Shown here: positions 16,542 to 25,302 of the stretch, one piece after another | Layout of the letters: each line of letters starts with the position of its first letter | How positions within the stretch are numbered: position 1 is the stretch's first letter | NCBI GenBank assembly: GCA_051954235.1 | Contig: JBQCHY010000068.1 | Coordinates: forward strand, 1 to 35,567 | DNA from: 62-47 sp051954235 | Lineage (GTDB): Bacteria; Pseudomonadota; Alphaproteobacteria; Rhizobiales; Xanthobacteraceae | Direction: 5' to 3' | DNA: 35,567 nt | Notes under the pieces: generated by a model | The model's input: the letters and a program-made list of their open reading frames with translations, nothing else | Told to the model about the DNA's origin: nothing | Database searches by the model: none | Translations under genes and position numbers: made by a program

Positions 16542-17174
16542 GGGCTCGAAAGCGAGCGCTCTAACCTCTTTGCGATCGCACTCAACCCCACGATCCGCCG
16601 CGTCGGCCGTCTCGTTGACTACGCAGCATATCGTTTTGTTGCACTCTCCTTGGCTTCACTTGTCTTTTGGACGTAGGGCGCGCTTGGTGCTTGCCGCACT
16701 TATGACCCTCGGTGTCGCGTTTCTGACGCTGTCAGAATATGCCGGAATCTTCGACATTGTAGCGCGGATGAATTCTGTAGCGCCATCAGCGACGGCCTAG
16801 ACGACGATCATGCGTGACGCGCGATCGTGATTGATGGCCGCCGTTCGTCGTCAAGCTCATCGTGGTCCTTTCGGCAAAGATGTATCGAGTTGTCTTTAGC
16901 GACAGAGTGTTTCTTTCCTGTCGTCTGGGTTCGCTGAGACTGTCATGAGCACGAAGTGGCAATGATCGCGATCAATCGTGTTTGTCGCCAACTCATTCGT
17001 TCCAGATATGGAACGAACCGTTCGCATCTTTTCTCTATCGGCGCCGTTTTGACGGTGTCATCGTTACATCATCGGTGCAACGCGATGAAAAAACATAACA
17101 GCAAACACCGCAGATTTCAGAAGGATGAGTTTTGTGAAGCTCGTCTTCGAGTTCTGAGTGGGGGGAGAGTCGTC
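16542..17174. promoter_or_regulatory. Regulatory gap between araC and the ABC/catabolic operon
   Basis: These 633 bp contain no convincing gene. An open frame at 16510-16800 overlaps the araC start, is partly hydrophobic and has no recognised motif, so it is not called. The gap holds the strong palindrome at 16996-17024 and, just before the operon, a GGGGGAGA ribosome-binding site. The length is generous for one divergent promoter region, so a long leader or an unseen small gene is possible. Confidence 0.55.
16996..17024. promoter_or_regulatory. Compound palindrome, probable operator of the catabolic operon
   Basis: A perfect inverted repeat has arms TTCGTTCCA (16996-17004) and TGGAACGAA (17009-17017) around a 4-base centre. 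Its right arm overlaps a second perfect palindrome, CGAAC-C-GTTCG (17014-17024). Such symmetry suits a dimeric repressor or activator (IclR, TetR or GntR type) better than AraC, which usually binds direct repeats. It lies about 150 bp upstream of the operon's first start codon. Confidence 0.55.
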
Positions 17175-18161
17175 ATGGGCCTGACGCGTCGAAGTTTTGT
17201 GCGATCCACAGCCGCGGTCGGTGCAGCCGCGGGATTGGCGCCGATGATCTTTCGCACTGCCGCGAGTGCATCCGAACCAGTGCGTTGGGCGTCGTTGACG
17301 CCAGGCTTCACGGTGCTCGTTACGGAATATATCCGTTATCATAAGCTTGATCAAAAGAACGGGTTCAGGCTCGCGGAGCCGGTCAACTACACGTCGGTGC
17401 CGACTTATTATGGTGATTTCGTCGCCGGCAATTATGATGTTTGCATCGGAAGCTGGGATACATTCGCGACGCGCTACCTGAGCCGCGTGCCAATAAAGCT
17501 TCTGTGCAACATCTCGACCGCGCAGATGATCAATATCATGGCGCCGAAGGATGGAGCCAAAAGCGTCGCGGATCTGCGCGGCAAGACGCTGGCGGCGCCG
17601 CAATCGACAGGCACCTATCGTATGGTCCACGCTGTGGTGCAGGACGTTCTCAATATCGATATCGAAAAAGACATGAGGGTGCAGAACGTCACCAATCCGG
17701 CGACGTCTGTGACGCTGTTGCGCGCGAGTAGCGTCGAAGGAGCCCTGTCCTGGGAGCCCAACATCACCAATGTGATGAAGGATGCGCCTAATCTGCACGT
17801 GATCTTCAACGCTGGTGATGCTTATAAATCCAAGTATGGGCACGATCTGCCGTACTTCGGCGTGGGCGTAACCGATGCGTTGCTCAAAAAGAACCCGAAG
17901 GTCGGTGAACAGCTCAACAACGTCTTCAAGGATTGCATCAACGGCATTCTCGCAGACGTGCCAGGCGCGGTGAAGATCGTCGGCGAGCGCACCGGCTTTG
18001 CGCCGGCCGTTCTGCAGGAGGCGATCTCCTCACGTCGCCTCAGCTTCAAGTTCAGCTCAATGCGCGATGAAGATGGTCGCAAGAGCGTGACGGCGGCCGC
18101 GCAATTTCTGGTGACGCATAAGCTGCTGCCGTCAATTCCGGATAGCGGCTTCTTCGCATGA
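17175..18161 (+). CDS. ABC transporter substrate-binding protein, NitT/TauT (NMT1-like) type, Tat signal
   Basis: This 328-aa extracytoplasmic binding protein of the nitrate/sulfonate/taurine (NMT1-like) family starts with a twin-arginine signal (TRRSFVRS followed by an Ala/Gly-rich hydrophobic stretch, cleavage near ASA/S). It is therefore probably exported folded. Family-typical parts follow, such as the FVAGNYDVCIGSWDT and LRGKTLAAPQSTGTYRM segments. ATG at 17175 is preceded by a GGGGGAGA site; the much longer upstream frame has no support. It opens the eight-gene operon with its own permease and ATPase, so it presumably captures the aromatic or heteroaromatic substrate of the following enzymes. 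Confidence 0.9.
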   Translation: MGLTRRSFVRSTAAVGAAAGLAPMIFRTAASASEPVRWASLTPGFTVLVTEYIRYHKLDQKNGFRLAEPVNYTSVPTYYGDFVAGNYDVCIGSWDTFATRYLSRVPIKLLCNISTAQMINIMAPKDGAKSVADLRGKTLAAPQSTGTYRMVHAVVQDVLNIDIEKDMRVQNVTNPATSVTLLRASSVEGALSWEPNITNVMKDAPNLHVIFNAGDAYKSKYGHDLPYFGVGVTDALLKKNPKVGEQLNNVFKDCINGILADVPGAVKIVGERTGFAPAVLQEAISSRRLSFKFSSMRDEDGRKSVTAAAQFLVTHKLLPSIPDSGFFA

Positions 18162-18237
18162 TGTGCGGTATGGCGGGAGGAGGTGTCACGGCGCCTCGTC
18201 CCGTGCGGGCGGATGATTTGAGAATGGGTGACGTGGC

Positions 18238-19071
18238 GTGACGGCCGAATCGCAAAGTGCTTCCTATCAGCCGGTGTCGCGGCCGCAAGTCGTTCCGGCG
18301 CGCAGCAGCGCAACGCCGCGCCCGCGCAGCGACCTGTTGCCGACGATTGTGGTGTCGCTCGGGTTGGTGGCCGTGATCCAGGTCGCGAGCTGGTTCGTGC
18401 CAGCCTACATCATTCCTGCGCCGATCGATATCCTGAAGGCGACCGGGCGGATATTGTCGGGCGATCTGAGCCATATCGGCATTACCGCATTGCGGTTGCT
18501 CATCGCTGTGCTGTTTGCGATCACGACCGGCGTGTTGCTCGGCGTGGTTATGGGCACACAGCCGAAGATTCGTCCCTATTTGCGATCGCTTGTCATCATC
18601 GATACCGGCATTCCGGCATTGTCATGGATGTTGGTTGCGATCTTCTGGTTCAAGGATTCAGAAGTCCGCATCTTCTTCATTCTGTCGGTCATTCTCATCC
18701 CGTTTTATGCATTGAATGTCTACGACGGCATTCGCGCTTTGCCGAAAGAGCTGATCGACATGTTCGAGAGCTTTCGGCCTAACCGCTGGCATATGATGCG
18801 CTTCCTGATTGGCCCGCATATCGTGCCGTATATTTTCCTGACGACGAAGTCTGTGATCGGCTATGCCATCCGCATGGTGATCTTCGCCGAGCTCGTGGCG
18901 TCGGCCGTCGGCATTGGCGCGCGGATGAACCTGGCGCAATCCACCTTCCACATCGACACGATCTTCGCGTGGACGCTGTTGCTGGTGATCATCAATCTGA
19001 CGCTTCAGGCTGCCGTCGCCGCTCTGGAAAAGGTTGTGTTGCGCTATCGGCCGGAGGCGACGATTCGATGA
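18238..19071 (+). CDS. ABC transporter permease, NitT/TauT type
   Basis: This 277-aa inner-membrane permease has about six transmembrane segments and a hydrophilic 30-residue N-terminus. The permease (EAA-like) loop is seen around residues 165-195 (YDGIRALPKELIDMFESFRPNR), where it would contact the ATPase. It starts with GTG at 18238 and ends by a 4-bp overlap with the ATPase gene. The gene order binding protein-permease-ATPase is that of SsuABC/TauABC-like importers. The neighbouring catabolic genes suggest uptake of an organic acid rather than nitrate or sulfonate. Confidence 0.9.
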   Translation: MTAESQSASYQPVSRPQVVPARSSATPRPRSDLLPTIVVSLGLVAVIQVASWFVPAYIIPAPIDILKATGRILSGDLSHIGITALRLLIAVLFAITTGVLLGVVMGTQPKIRPYLRSLVIIDTGIPALSWMLVAIFWFKDSEVRIFFILSVILIPFYALNVYDGIRALPKELIDMFESFRPNRWHMMRFLIGPHIVPYIFLTTKSVIGYAIRMVIFAELVASAVGIGARMNLAQSTFHIDTIFAWTLLLVIINLTLQAAVAALEKVVLRYRPEATIR

Positions 19072-19823
19072 ATACGGCTCCCGTTATTGAGATCAAGGGC
19101 GTGACCAAGGCGTTCGGCGCGTTGGTGGTGGCGAGCAATCTCAATCTCGAAGTCCAGAGAGGCGAGATCGTTGCGTTGCTCGGCCGTACCGGCGCAGGTA
19201 AGAGCACGGTGCTGAACATGATCATGGGCAACCTGTCCTATGATTCTGGTTCGATCCGCGTCGCTGGATACGATCCCTATGCCGAGTTCAAGAAGTTGCG
19301 CGGCAAACTTTCCGTCAGCTTCCAGCAAGATCGGATGCTGCCGTGGATGACGGCGGTGGAGAATGCGAGCCTCGGCCTGCGAATTCTCGGTAAGCCGAGG
19401 GCGGAGGCACTCAACACCGCGGGGACATGGCTATCTCGTGTCGGTCTCGCCGGCGCGGAAGATAAATACGTTCACGAGTTGTCGGGCGGTATGCGTCAGC
19501 GTGTGTCGCTGGCGCGAGCGCTTGCCGTCGATCCCGAGCTCGTGTTGCTGGATGAATCGTTCAGCCAGCTCGACCATGTCACGTCGAAGACGCTGCGTGC
19601 CGACTTCAGTCGCGTGGTGCGGGAGTTTCACAAGACCTGCCTGTTCGTCACGCACCGGATCGATGACGCCATCGAAATGGCCGATCGCGTTCTGGTGCTG
19701 GAGCACGGCGCCAGCATGGTGCTCGAGGAGCAAATTCATGACGAAGATCGCAGCGATGCCGCGAAACGAGCAGCGCTGCACGATCGCATTGCCATCGCCA
19801 TGGGCGAACAGGAAGCCGATTGA
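19068..19823 (+). CDS. ABC transporter ATP-binding protein, NitT/TauT type
   Basis: This 251-aa ATPase subunit has Walker A GRTGAGKST (about residues 42-50), a Q-loop (SFQQDRMLPW), signature LSGGMRQR, Walker B ELVLLDESFSQLD and an H-loop VTHRID. The Walker B glutamate is present, while the serine after it (DES) replaces the more common proline, as in some members. It overlaps the permease stop by 4 bp and is followed after 33 bp by the enoyl-CoA hydratase, so transport and catabolism are in one transcript. Confidence 0.92.
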   Translation: MNTAPVIEIKGVTKAFGALVVASNLNLEVQRGEIVALLGRTGAGKSTVLNMIMGNLSYDSGSIRVAGYDPYAEFKKLRGKLSVSFQQDRMLPWMTAVENASLGLRILGKPRAEALNTAGTWLSRVGLAGAEDKYVHELSGGMRQRVSLARALAVDPELVLLDESFSQLDHVTSKTLRADFSRVVREFHKTCLFVTHRIDDAIEMADRVLVLEHGASMVLEEQIHDEDRSDAAKRAALHDRIAIAMGEQEAD

Positions 19824-19856
19824 TCTGGCGGGATAATCACGAAACGGGAGTTGAAT

Positions 19857-20651
19857 GTGGCTTATGAAGATATCGTCGTCACGCGCGGCGGCGGATGGTT
19901 GGAGATTCAAATCAACCGCCCGGAGAAGATGAATTCGATTCGAGAGAAGACGGCGGACGAAATCCTGCACGCAATGGGCGAGGTGGAGTTCGATCGTGAG
20001 TGCAACGCGATCATCCTGTCCGGCGGCGAGAAGGCGTTCTGCACCGGCATCGACACCAGCGAGTTCCAGATCAAGGACAACGAGTATTTCGATTTCTATC
20101 GCTACCGCCGTCGCGCGCGGAAGGTGAACCAGCTTTTTCGCGAGTTGCCGAACTACACCAAGCCGGTCATCAGCGCGGTGGAAGGCTTCGCGCTCGGTGG
20201 CGGGTTGGAATTGGCGCTGGTTGGCGACATGATTGTCGCGGGCGAGACGGCAAAGTTCGGCCTGCCGGAAATCAAGCTCGGCCTGATGCCGGGCGGCGGC
20301 GGCACGCAGACGCTGACGCGCTTGATCGGCAAACCGCTCGCCAAGGAGCTGATGTGGACCGGGCGCCGTATCTCGGCCACGGAGGCGCGCGAGATTCGTC
20401 TCGTTAATCACGTCACGCAGGCGGGGCAGGCGTTGGATAAAGCGCGCGAACTGGCTGCGGCCATCTCCGGCAACGCGCCGCTCTCGGTGATGTTCACCAA
20501 GGGCGTCATCGATCGCGGCGAAGACATGGCGTTGCAGGACGGCATGACGGCCGAGGCTGACGTGTCCTTCATGCTTTATTTCACCGCCGATCGGAAGGAG
20601 GGCTTGCAAGCCTTCCGCGAAAAGCGTTCCCCCCAATTCCGTGGAGAGTAA
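19857..20651 (+). CDS. Enoyl-CoA hydratase/isomerase family protein
   Basis: This 264-aa crotonase-fold enzyme has the oxyanion-hole segment EKAFCTGIDTSEF and GFALGGGLELAL. The two catalytic glutamates are present at E118 and E138, with the 20-residue spacing of E144 and E164 in rat hydratase, so water addition to an enoyl-CoA should be possible. GTG at 19857 is chosen because a GGGAG site ends 6 bases before it; TTG at 19851 lies directly on that site. In this operon it would hydrate an aryl- or heteroaryl-propenoyl-CoA made by the downstream ligase. A hydratase/aldolase role of the feruloyl-CoA type is an alternative. Confidence 0.9.
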   Translation: MAYEDIVVTRGGGWLEIQINRPEKMNSIREKTADEILHAMGEVEFDRECNAIILSGGEKAFCTGIDTSEFQIKDNEYFDFYRYRRRARKVNQLFRELPNYTKPVISAVEGFALGGGLELALVGDMIVAGETAKFGLPEIKLGLMPGGGGTQTLTRLIGKPLAKELMWTGRRISATEAREIRLVNHVTQAGQALDKARELAAAISGNAPLSVMFTKGVIDRGEDMALQDGMTAEADVSFMLYFTADRKEGLQAFREKRSPQFRGE

Positions 20652-20658
20652 AAACGCA

Positions 20659-21825
20659 ATGAGCAAAAGCGATATCGTGATTGCCGGCTATTCTGAAACG
20701 CCGGTCATATTTAAGTCGGGGCGCAGCGCCTATGACTTCGCTGGCGAGGCGCTGGCGTCGTTGGTCGAGGCGACCGGCATCGAGAAGGATCTCATCGACG
20801 GCCTATCGGTGACAGTGCCGCTCAGCGAGGCCTCCAATCCGTTCTTCGCCGTTTACATGGCGGATGCGCTTGGCATCTCGCCGACCTGGCTGAATTACGG
20901 CGGCATCGGTGGCTGCTCGGCGACCGGCGGTGTGGCGCGCGCGATGTCGGCGATTCGCGATGGCTATTGTGAGGTGGCGGTAGTGCTGTCGGCGGATGCG
21001 CCGAGCACAAGCTGGCGTGCGAATTATGGTGCGTTCCGTGGCGAATTTCAGGACCCGGTTGGTGTGCAGGGACCGCCAGCCATGTTCGGGTTGCTGATGA
21101 ACCGCTATGCGCATCAGTATGATCTCAAGGACGAGGCGCTGGCAAAGATCGCCACTGTGCAACGCGAACATGCGCTGCTCAACGACAACGCGCTGGAGAA
21201 ATTCAAGAAGCCGATGACGACGGAAGACTATATGGCCTCCCGTGTCGTCGCTGATCCGCTGCGCATGCTGGATTCGGTGATGTTCTGCGACGGCGCCAAT
21301 GCGTTTCTTGTGATGACGCAGGAACGCGCGCAGCAATTGGGCATCAAGAAGACGGTGCGGCCCGCGGCTTATGCGGAATTGACCAACGTGAACGGTAATG
21401 TGGCATGTCCGGACATCACCGAAACCGGCTTCTCGCATATCGGGCCGAAGGTATTCGCCAAGGCGGGATTGAAGCCATCCGATATCTCGATGTTCCAGCC
21501 CTATGATGATTTCACCATCGCGGTCTTGATGCAGTTCGAGGACTTCGGCTTCTGCAAGCGCGGCGAGGGCAGTGATTTCATCCTCACCAACGATATTTCC
21601 TACAAGGGCAACATTCCGCTCAACACCGGCGGCGGTCAGATCTCCGCCGGTCAGCCGGGCCTCGCCAGCGGCGGCCTGAACCTTGCGGAAGCCGTCCGTC
21701 AGTTGTTCGGCGAAGGCGGCAAGCGCCAGGTCAAGGCACCGAAGAACGCGCTGGTGACCGGCATCGGTGTGATCCCCTACGGGCGCAACTGGGGCACCAG
21801 CGCCGCGATGATTCTGGAGGCTTGA
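20659..21825 (+). CDS. Thiolase-like (SCP-x type) protein, possible retro-aldolase
   Basis: This 388-aa protein has the thiolase fold of the SCP-x lipid-transfer group. Cysteine C86 sits in GGCSATGG, about where the acyl-binding Cys is found. The histidine of the SCP-x HDxFT motif is tyrosine (Y282 in QPYDDFT), and the GHPxG histidine is glutamine (Q332 in GQPGLASGG). These losses argue against Claisen-type thiolysis. They recall the steroid side-chain aldolase Ltp2, in which tyrosines do the catalysis and a DUF35 protein is the partner. The DUF35 gene begins 1 bp downstream. I infer retro-aldol cleavage of a beta-hydroxyacyl-CoA to an aldehyde and acetyl-CoA or similar. It starts at ATG 20659, shortly after the hydratase. 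Confidence 0.82.
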   Translation: MSKSDIVIAGYSETPVIFKSGRSAYDFAGEALASLVEATGIEKDLIDGLSVTVPLSEASNPFFAVYMADALGISPTWLNYGGIGGCSATGGVARAMSAIRDGYCEVAVVLSADAPSTSWRANYGAFRGEFQDPVGVQGPPAMFGLLMNRYAHQYDLKDEALAKIATVQREHALLNDNALEKFKKPMTTEDYMASRVVADPLRMLDSVMFCDGANAFLVMTQERAQQLGIKKTVRPAAYAELTNVNGNVACPDITETGFSHIGPKVFAKAGLKPSDISMFQPYDDFTIAVLMQFEDFGFCKRGEGSDFILTNDISYKGNIPLNTGGGQISAGQPGLASGGLNLAEAVRQLFGEGGKRQVKAPKNALVTGIGVIPYGRNWGTSAAMILEA

Positions 21826-21826
21826 T

Positions 21827-22249
21827 ATGAACGCTGACGTAAAACCCCGCACCCCGCCGAAGCCGAATGTGTATGTCGACACAGCGCCGTTCTGGGACGC
21901 TGCGCAGAAGCGCAAGCTGGTGATCCAGTATTGTCGGGACGCTGGCAAGTTTCAGCACTATCCGCGCCCGGTGAGCATCTACACCGGCAAGCGCAATCTC
22001 GAATGGCGCGAGGTGAGCGGCAAGGGGGTGATTTATACCTGCACCACCATTCGCATTCCGGGTCCCGGACTGGACGGCCGGCTTCCGTTGCCGGCAGCGA
22101 CCATCGAACTCGACGAAGGCGCACGCTTTATCGCCAACATCATCGACACAGATCCGGCGAAGATCCGGATCGGCGCGCGGGTCGAGGTGACATGGGACAA
22201 GATCACCGACGATTTCGTTTATCCTGCGTTCAAGGTGATCGAAGGATAG
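21827..22249 (+). CDS. DUF35 OB-fold protein, partner of the thiolase-like enzyme
   Basis: This 140-aa protein is of the zinc-ribbon/OB-fold DUF35 family, which binds thiolase-fold enzymes and can position CoA substrates. The ribbon region (residues about 28-55, beginning QYCRDAGKFQHYP) keeps only one of the usual four cysteines, so zinc is probably not bound. The OB-fold part is intact (GKGVIYTCTTIRIP ... RVEVTWDKI). The start lies 1 bp after the thiolase-like gene and the stop 3 bp before the ligase, supporting coupled translation and a stable complex with the thiolase-like protein, as in Ltp2-ChsH2. Confidence 0.85.
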   Translation: MNADVKPRTPPKPNVYVDTAPFWDAAQKRKLVIQYCRDAGKFQHYPRPVSIYTGKRNLEWREVSGKGVIYTCTTIRIPGPGLDGRLPLPAATIELDEGARFIANIIDTDPAKIRIGARVEVTWDKITDDFVYPAFKVIEG

Positions 22250-22252
22250 ACG

Positions 22253-23806
22253 ATGCGCCTGGAGGTCGTCTTCGCCGCGCATGCGGCGCGCAATCCCGAC
22301 AAGGAAGCGCTGGTCTGCGACGATCGGCGTGTCAGCTATCGCGAATTGGAGCAGCGAATCTGCGAAGTGGCCGGCGGTCTTGCAAGGCATGGCGTCGGCG
22401 CCGGCGACACGATTGTCCTGTATCTCCCGAACGGGATTCCTTTCGTCGAGTTGCTGTATGCCGCGTTCTCACTCGGGGCCAGAGTGGTGCCGGTGACGAC
22501 GCGGAATACCATTCGTGAGCTGAAATACTTCTGTGAGGATAGCGCCGCCAGAATCGTGGTCTGCGATGACCGAAGCATTGAGGGCGTCCGCTCCATCCTT
22601 GCCGACGTTTCGGGACTGAAGGCGATCACCACCGGCGTGCCGCAGGACGGCTTTATCTCCTATGACGATGTGACAGATGGCAGCTTCATGCTGCCGTCCG
22701 TTTCGCTCGATCATGATCTTGCGATGATCCTGTATACGTCCGGCACGACTGGCCGGCCGAAAGGCGTGCTGCTGACGCATGCCAATATTCTGGTGAACCA
22801 CGGGTTCATGAACGGCACCGATTGGGGCATCAACCATAGCGATCGGTTTCTGGTGGTCTCGCCGCTGGCGCATCGTGCGGGGCTGGGCCGCCTGATGAAT
22901 GCGATGACGCTCGGTGGTACGCTTATCATTCTGCCGGGGTTCGATGCCGACGAGATCGTCGCTACGATGGAGCGCGAGGCGATCACGGTATTCGGCATGG
23001 TGCCGACGATCTGCCGGATGTTGCTGCCGACGCTGGAGCAGGCGCCGGACAAGGCGCGCACGCTGCGTCTGGTTGCGGTGACCGGCGAAGCGTTTCCGGT
23101 CGAGTTGAAGAAACGTTTCCTGGCGCTGCTGCCGCACACGCGGCTGGTCTCGTTCTTCGGAATGACCGAGGCAGGTGCGGTCTCGAACCTGTCGCACGAA
23201 GAACAGTTCTCGCATCCGCAATCGGTCGGCCGCGCCGCGCCGGGCGTCGAGGTGCGCGTGGTTTCGCCGGACGGTATCGACATGGCGGACGGCACCGTCG
23301 GCGAACTCATCGTGCGATCCGGACATCCCGGCGCCTTCACCGTCATGAAGGGCTATCTGAATCGCAGCGAGGACACCGCGAAGGCGCTCGTCGATGGCTG
23401 GTTCTATACCGGGGACCTCGGTTATCGAGATGCCGACGGTTATCTTTACATCGTCGATCGGAAGAAGGACATGATCCTGAGTGGCGGCTTCAATATCTAT
23501 TCCAAGGAAGTGGAGCGCACCATTCTCGAGATTGGCGGCGTGGTCGACGCCGCTGTGATCGGGATTCCCGATTCCGAATTCGGCGAAGCGGTTGTTGCCT
23601 TTGTCGAGCGTAACCCGAATGGCCCGATGCTGACCGGCGAACAAGTGATCACGCATTGTCGCGAGGCGATCGCAGGTTACAAGAAGCCGCGTCACGTGCA
23701 TTTCGTTGATGCGTTGCCGCGCAATGCGGTCGGCAAAGTGTTGAAGCACCAGTTAGTGGAGCAGGCGCGCGTGCTTCATTCCGCAGCCAAGGTCACCCAA
23801 GGATAA
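22253..23806 (+). CDS. Acyl-CoA synthetase (AMP-forming, class I adenylate-forming ligase)
   Basis: This 517-aa ligase activates a carboxylic acid to its CoA thioester through an acyl-adenylate. The AMP-binding P-loop YTSGTTGRPKG is at about residues 161-171. The A5 motif FFGMTEAG, the A7/A8 hinge (GWFYTGDLGYRDADGYLYIVDRKKD) and the C-terminal catalytic lysine region NAVGKVLKH are present. Size and motifs fit feruloyl-CoA, benzoate-CoA or medium-chain acyl-CoA ligases; the substrate cannot be read from the sequence. It sits between the DUF35 and aldehyde dehydrogenase genes with gaps of 3-4 bp. Confidence 0.93.
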   Translation: MRLEVVFAAHAARNPDKEALVCDDRRVSYRELEQRICEVAGGLARHGVGAGDTIVLYLPNGIPFVELLYAAFSLGARVVPVTTRNTIRELKYFCEDSAARIVVCDDRSIEGVRSILADVSGLKAITTGVPQDGFISYDDVTDGSFMLPSVSLDHDLAMILYTSGTTGRPKGVLLTHANILVNHGFMNGTDWGINHSDRFLVVSPLAHRAGLGRLMNAMTLGGTLIILPGFDADEIVATMEREAITVFGMVPTICRMLLPTLEQAPDKARTLRLVAVTGEAFPVELKKRFLALLPHTRLVSFFGMTEAGAVSNLSHEEQFSHPQSVGRAAPGVEVRVVSPDGIDMADGTVGELIVRSGHPGAFTVMKGYLNRSEDTAKALVDGWFYTGDLGYRDADGYLYIVDRKKDMILSGGFNIYSKEVERTILEIGGVVDAAVIGIPDSEFGEAVVAFVERNPNGPMLTGEQVITHCREAIAGYKKPRHVHFVDALPRNAVGKVLKHQLVEQARVLHSAAKVTQG

Positions 23807-23810
23807 GACG

Positions 23811-25271
23811 ATGACGATATCGGTTGTGGGTGCGCATTGGATCGACGGTGAGTGGATTCCGAGTGCGGGAGCGACGAAGTTTCAAGCCGTAAGTCCGGTT
23901 GACGGAGCGGTGATCGGTAGTGTGCCGGAAGGCGGGCAGGCGGCCGCGGAAGCGGCGATCGCCGCCGCACGCCGGACCTTCTTTCAGTCGCAATGGGCGT
24001 CGTCGCCGCGACTGCGCGCCGATGTGCTTCTGGCGCAGGCCGCGAGCGTCGAAGCGCGCAGCGATGATCTCAGTCGGCTGTTGTCGATCGAGACCGGCAA
24101 GCTGATCGGCGTCGCGCGTATGGAGATTGCAGCCGCCGCCTCGGAGTTGCGCTACTATGCGGGGCTGGCGCGTGCCGTTGCTGGCCGCATGCTCGAAATC
24201 GAGTCCGGCGTTTATTCGCATCTGGTGCGTGAGCCGGCGGGCGTCGCCGCCATCATCACGCCGTGGAATGCGCCCGCCATCCTGCTGGTACGCTCTCTCG
24301 GTCCCGCGCTCGCGGCCGGTTGCACCGTGGTGATGAAGCCGGCACCGCAGTCGAGCCTGTTCCACACGGCGCTCCTACGTTGTCTTGCCGATGTCCGCGC
24401 GCTGCCGGCGGGTGTGCTCAACAGCTTTTGCGAAGCCGGAAGTGCTGGCGGCGAGCTTCTCGTCGAATCGCCCGACGTCGATGTGCTGAGTTTCACCGGA
24501 TCGGCGGCGATCGGGCGCAGGATCATGGCGGCGGCGTCGGGCACGCTCAAGCGGCTCAATCTCGAACTCGGCGGTAAGGCGCCCGCGATTGTGTTCGAGG
24601 ACTGGGACGTCGACACCATCGCGCCGCAACTCGCGGCCGCGGGCCTCGTTCTTTCCGGCCAGCAATGTACGGCGCTGAGCCGCGTGCTGGTGCACGAAAG
24701 CCGCTACGACGCGCTCGCGAAAGCGCTTGCCGCGGCGCTGGCGGCGATGCGCGTCGGCCGTGGCGACGATGAGCGCAGCGAAATCGGTCCCTTGATCGAC
24801 ATTCGCTCGCGCGAGCGCGTGCAGCGTCTGGTTGATGCACATGCGGACAAGGCGCTGCTCAAGGGTGGTGTGCCGAAGGGCTTACCGTCAGGTGGCGCAT
24901 ATCTCAGTCCGAGTTTGCTGGCGGTCGACGATCTGGCCTCGCCGATCGTGCAGGATGAAATCTTCGGGCCGGTGCTCAACATCGAGCGGTTTGCCACCGA
25001 GGCCGAGGCCGTCGCCAAGGCCAACGCGACGCGCTACGGTCTCGCGGCCAGCGTGTGGACCCATGATCTCGACCGGGCCTATCGCGTCAGCCGCGCGCTG
25101 CGCAGCGGCACGGTCTGGCTTAACGATCACAACAAGCTGTTCCCGGAGGCAGAAACCGGCGGACATCGCGATAGCGGCTTCGGCCGATTGCACGGCATGG
25201 ATGGCCTCAACGAATTCCTCTCGACGAAGCATATCTATCATCGCTTCGGCCGTGTTCGGGAGTTCGCTTGA
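23811..25271 (+). CDS. NAD(P)-dependent aldehyde dehydrogenase
   Basis: This 486-aa protein of the aldehyde dehydrogenase superfamily has general base E252 (LELGGKA) and nucleophile C286 (SGQQCTA), 34 residues apart as usual, and a Rossmann-type cofactor motif (FTGSAAIGRRI). It is the last gene of the operon, 4 bp after the ligase. In the proposed pathway it oxidises the aldehyde released by retro-aldol cleavage to an aromatic or heteroaromatic acid, as vanillin dehydrogenase does in ferulate breakdown. A weak hairpin follows the stop. Confidence 0.92.
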   Translation: MTISVVGAHWIDGEWIPSAGATKFQAVSPVDGAVIGSVPEGGQAAAEAAIAAARRTFFQSQWASSPRLRADVLLAQAASVEARSDDLSRLLSIETGKLIGVARMEIAAAASELRYYAGLARAVAGRMLEIESGVYSHLVREPAGVAAIITPWNAPAILLVRSLGPALAAGCTVVMKPAPQSSLFHTALLRCLADVRALPAGVLNSFCEAGSAGGELLVESPDVDVLSFTGSAAIGRRIMAAASGTLKRLNLELGGKAPAIVFEDWDVDTIAPQLAAAGLVLSGQQCTALSRVLVHESRYDALAKALAAALAAMRVGRGDDERSEIGPLIDIRSRERVQRLVDAHADKALLKGGVPKGLPSGGAYLSPSLLAVDDLASPIVQDEIFGPVLNIERFATEAEAVAKANATRYGLAASVWTHDLDRAYRVSRALRSGTVWLNDHNKLFPEAETGGHRDSGFGRLHGMDGLNEFLSTKHIYHRFGRVREFA

Positions 25272-25279
25272 GCCATCAC

Positions 25280-25294
25280 CGCTAACGGTTAGCG
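25280..25294. terminator. Short hairpin between convergent genes
   Basis: CGCTAAC and GTTAGCG form a perfect inverted repeat with one central base, folding to a 6-bp stem and 3-base loop. It lies in the 31-bp gap between the converging aldehyde dehydrogenase and lysR genes, where a bidirectional terminator is expected. There is no T-run, so efficiency is doubtful. Confidence 0.35.
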
Positions 25295-25302
25295 CCGGCG
25301 CG

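Noticed and set aside
16510..16800. 96-codon plus-strand frame with a hydrophobic end
   Set aside because: It overlaps the N-terminal coding part of the AraC regulator and has no recognisable start signal or family.
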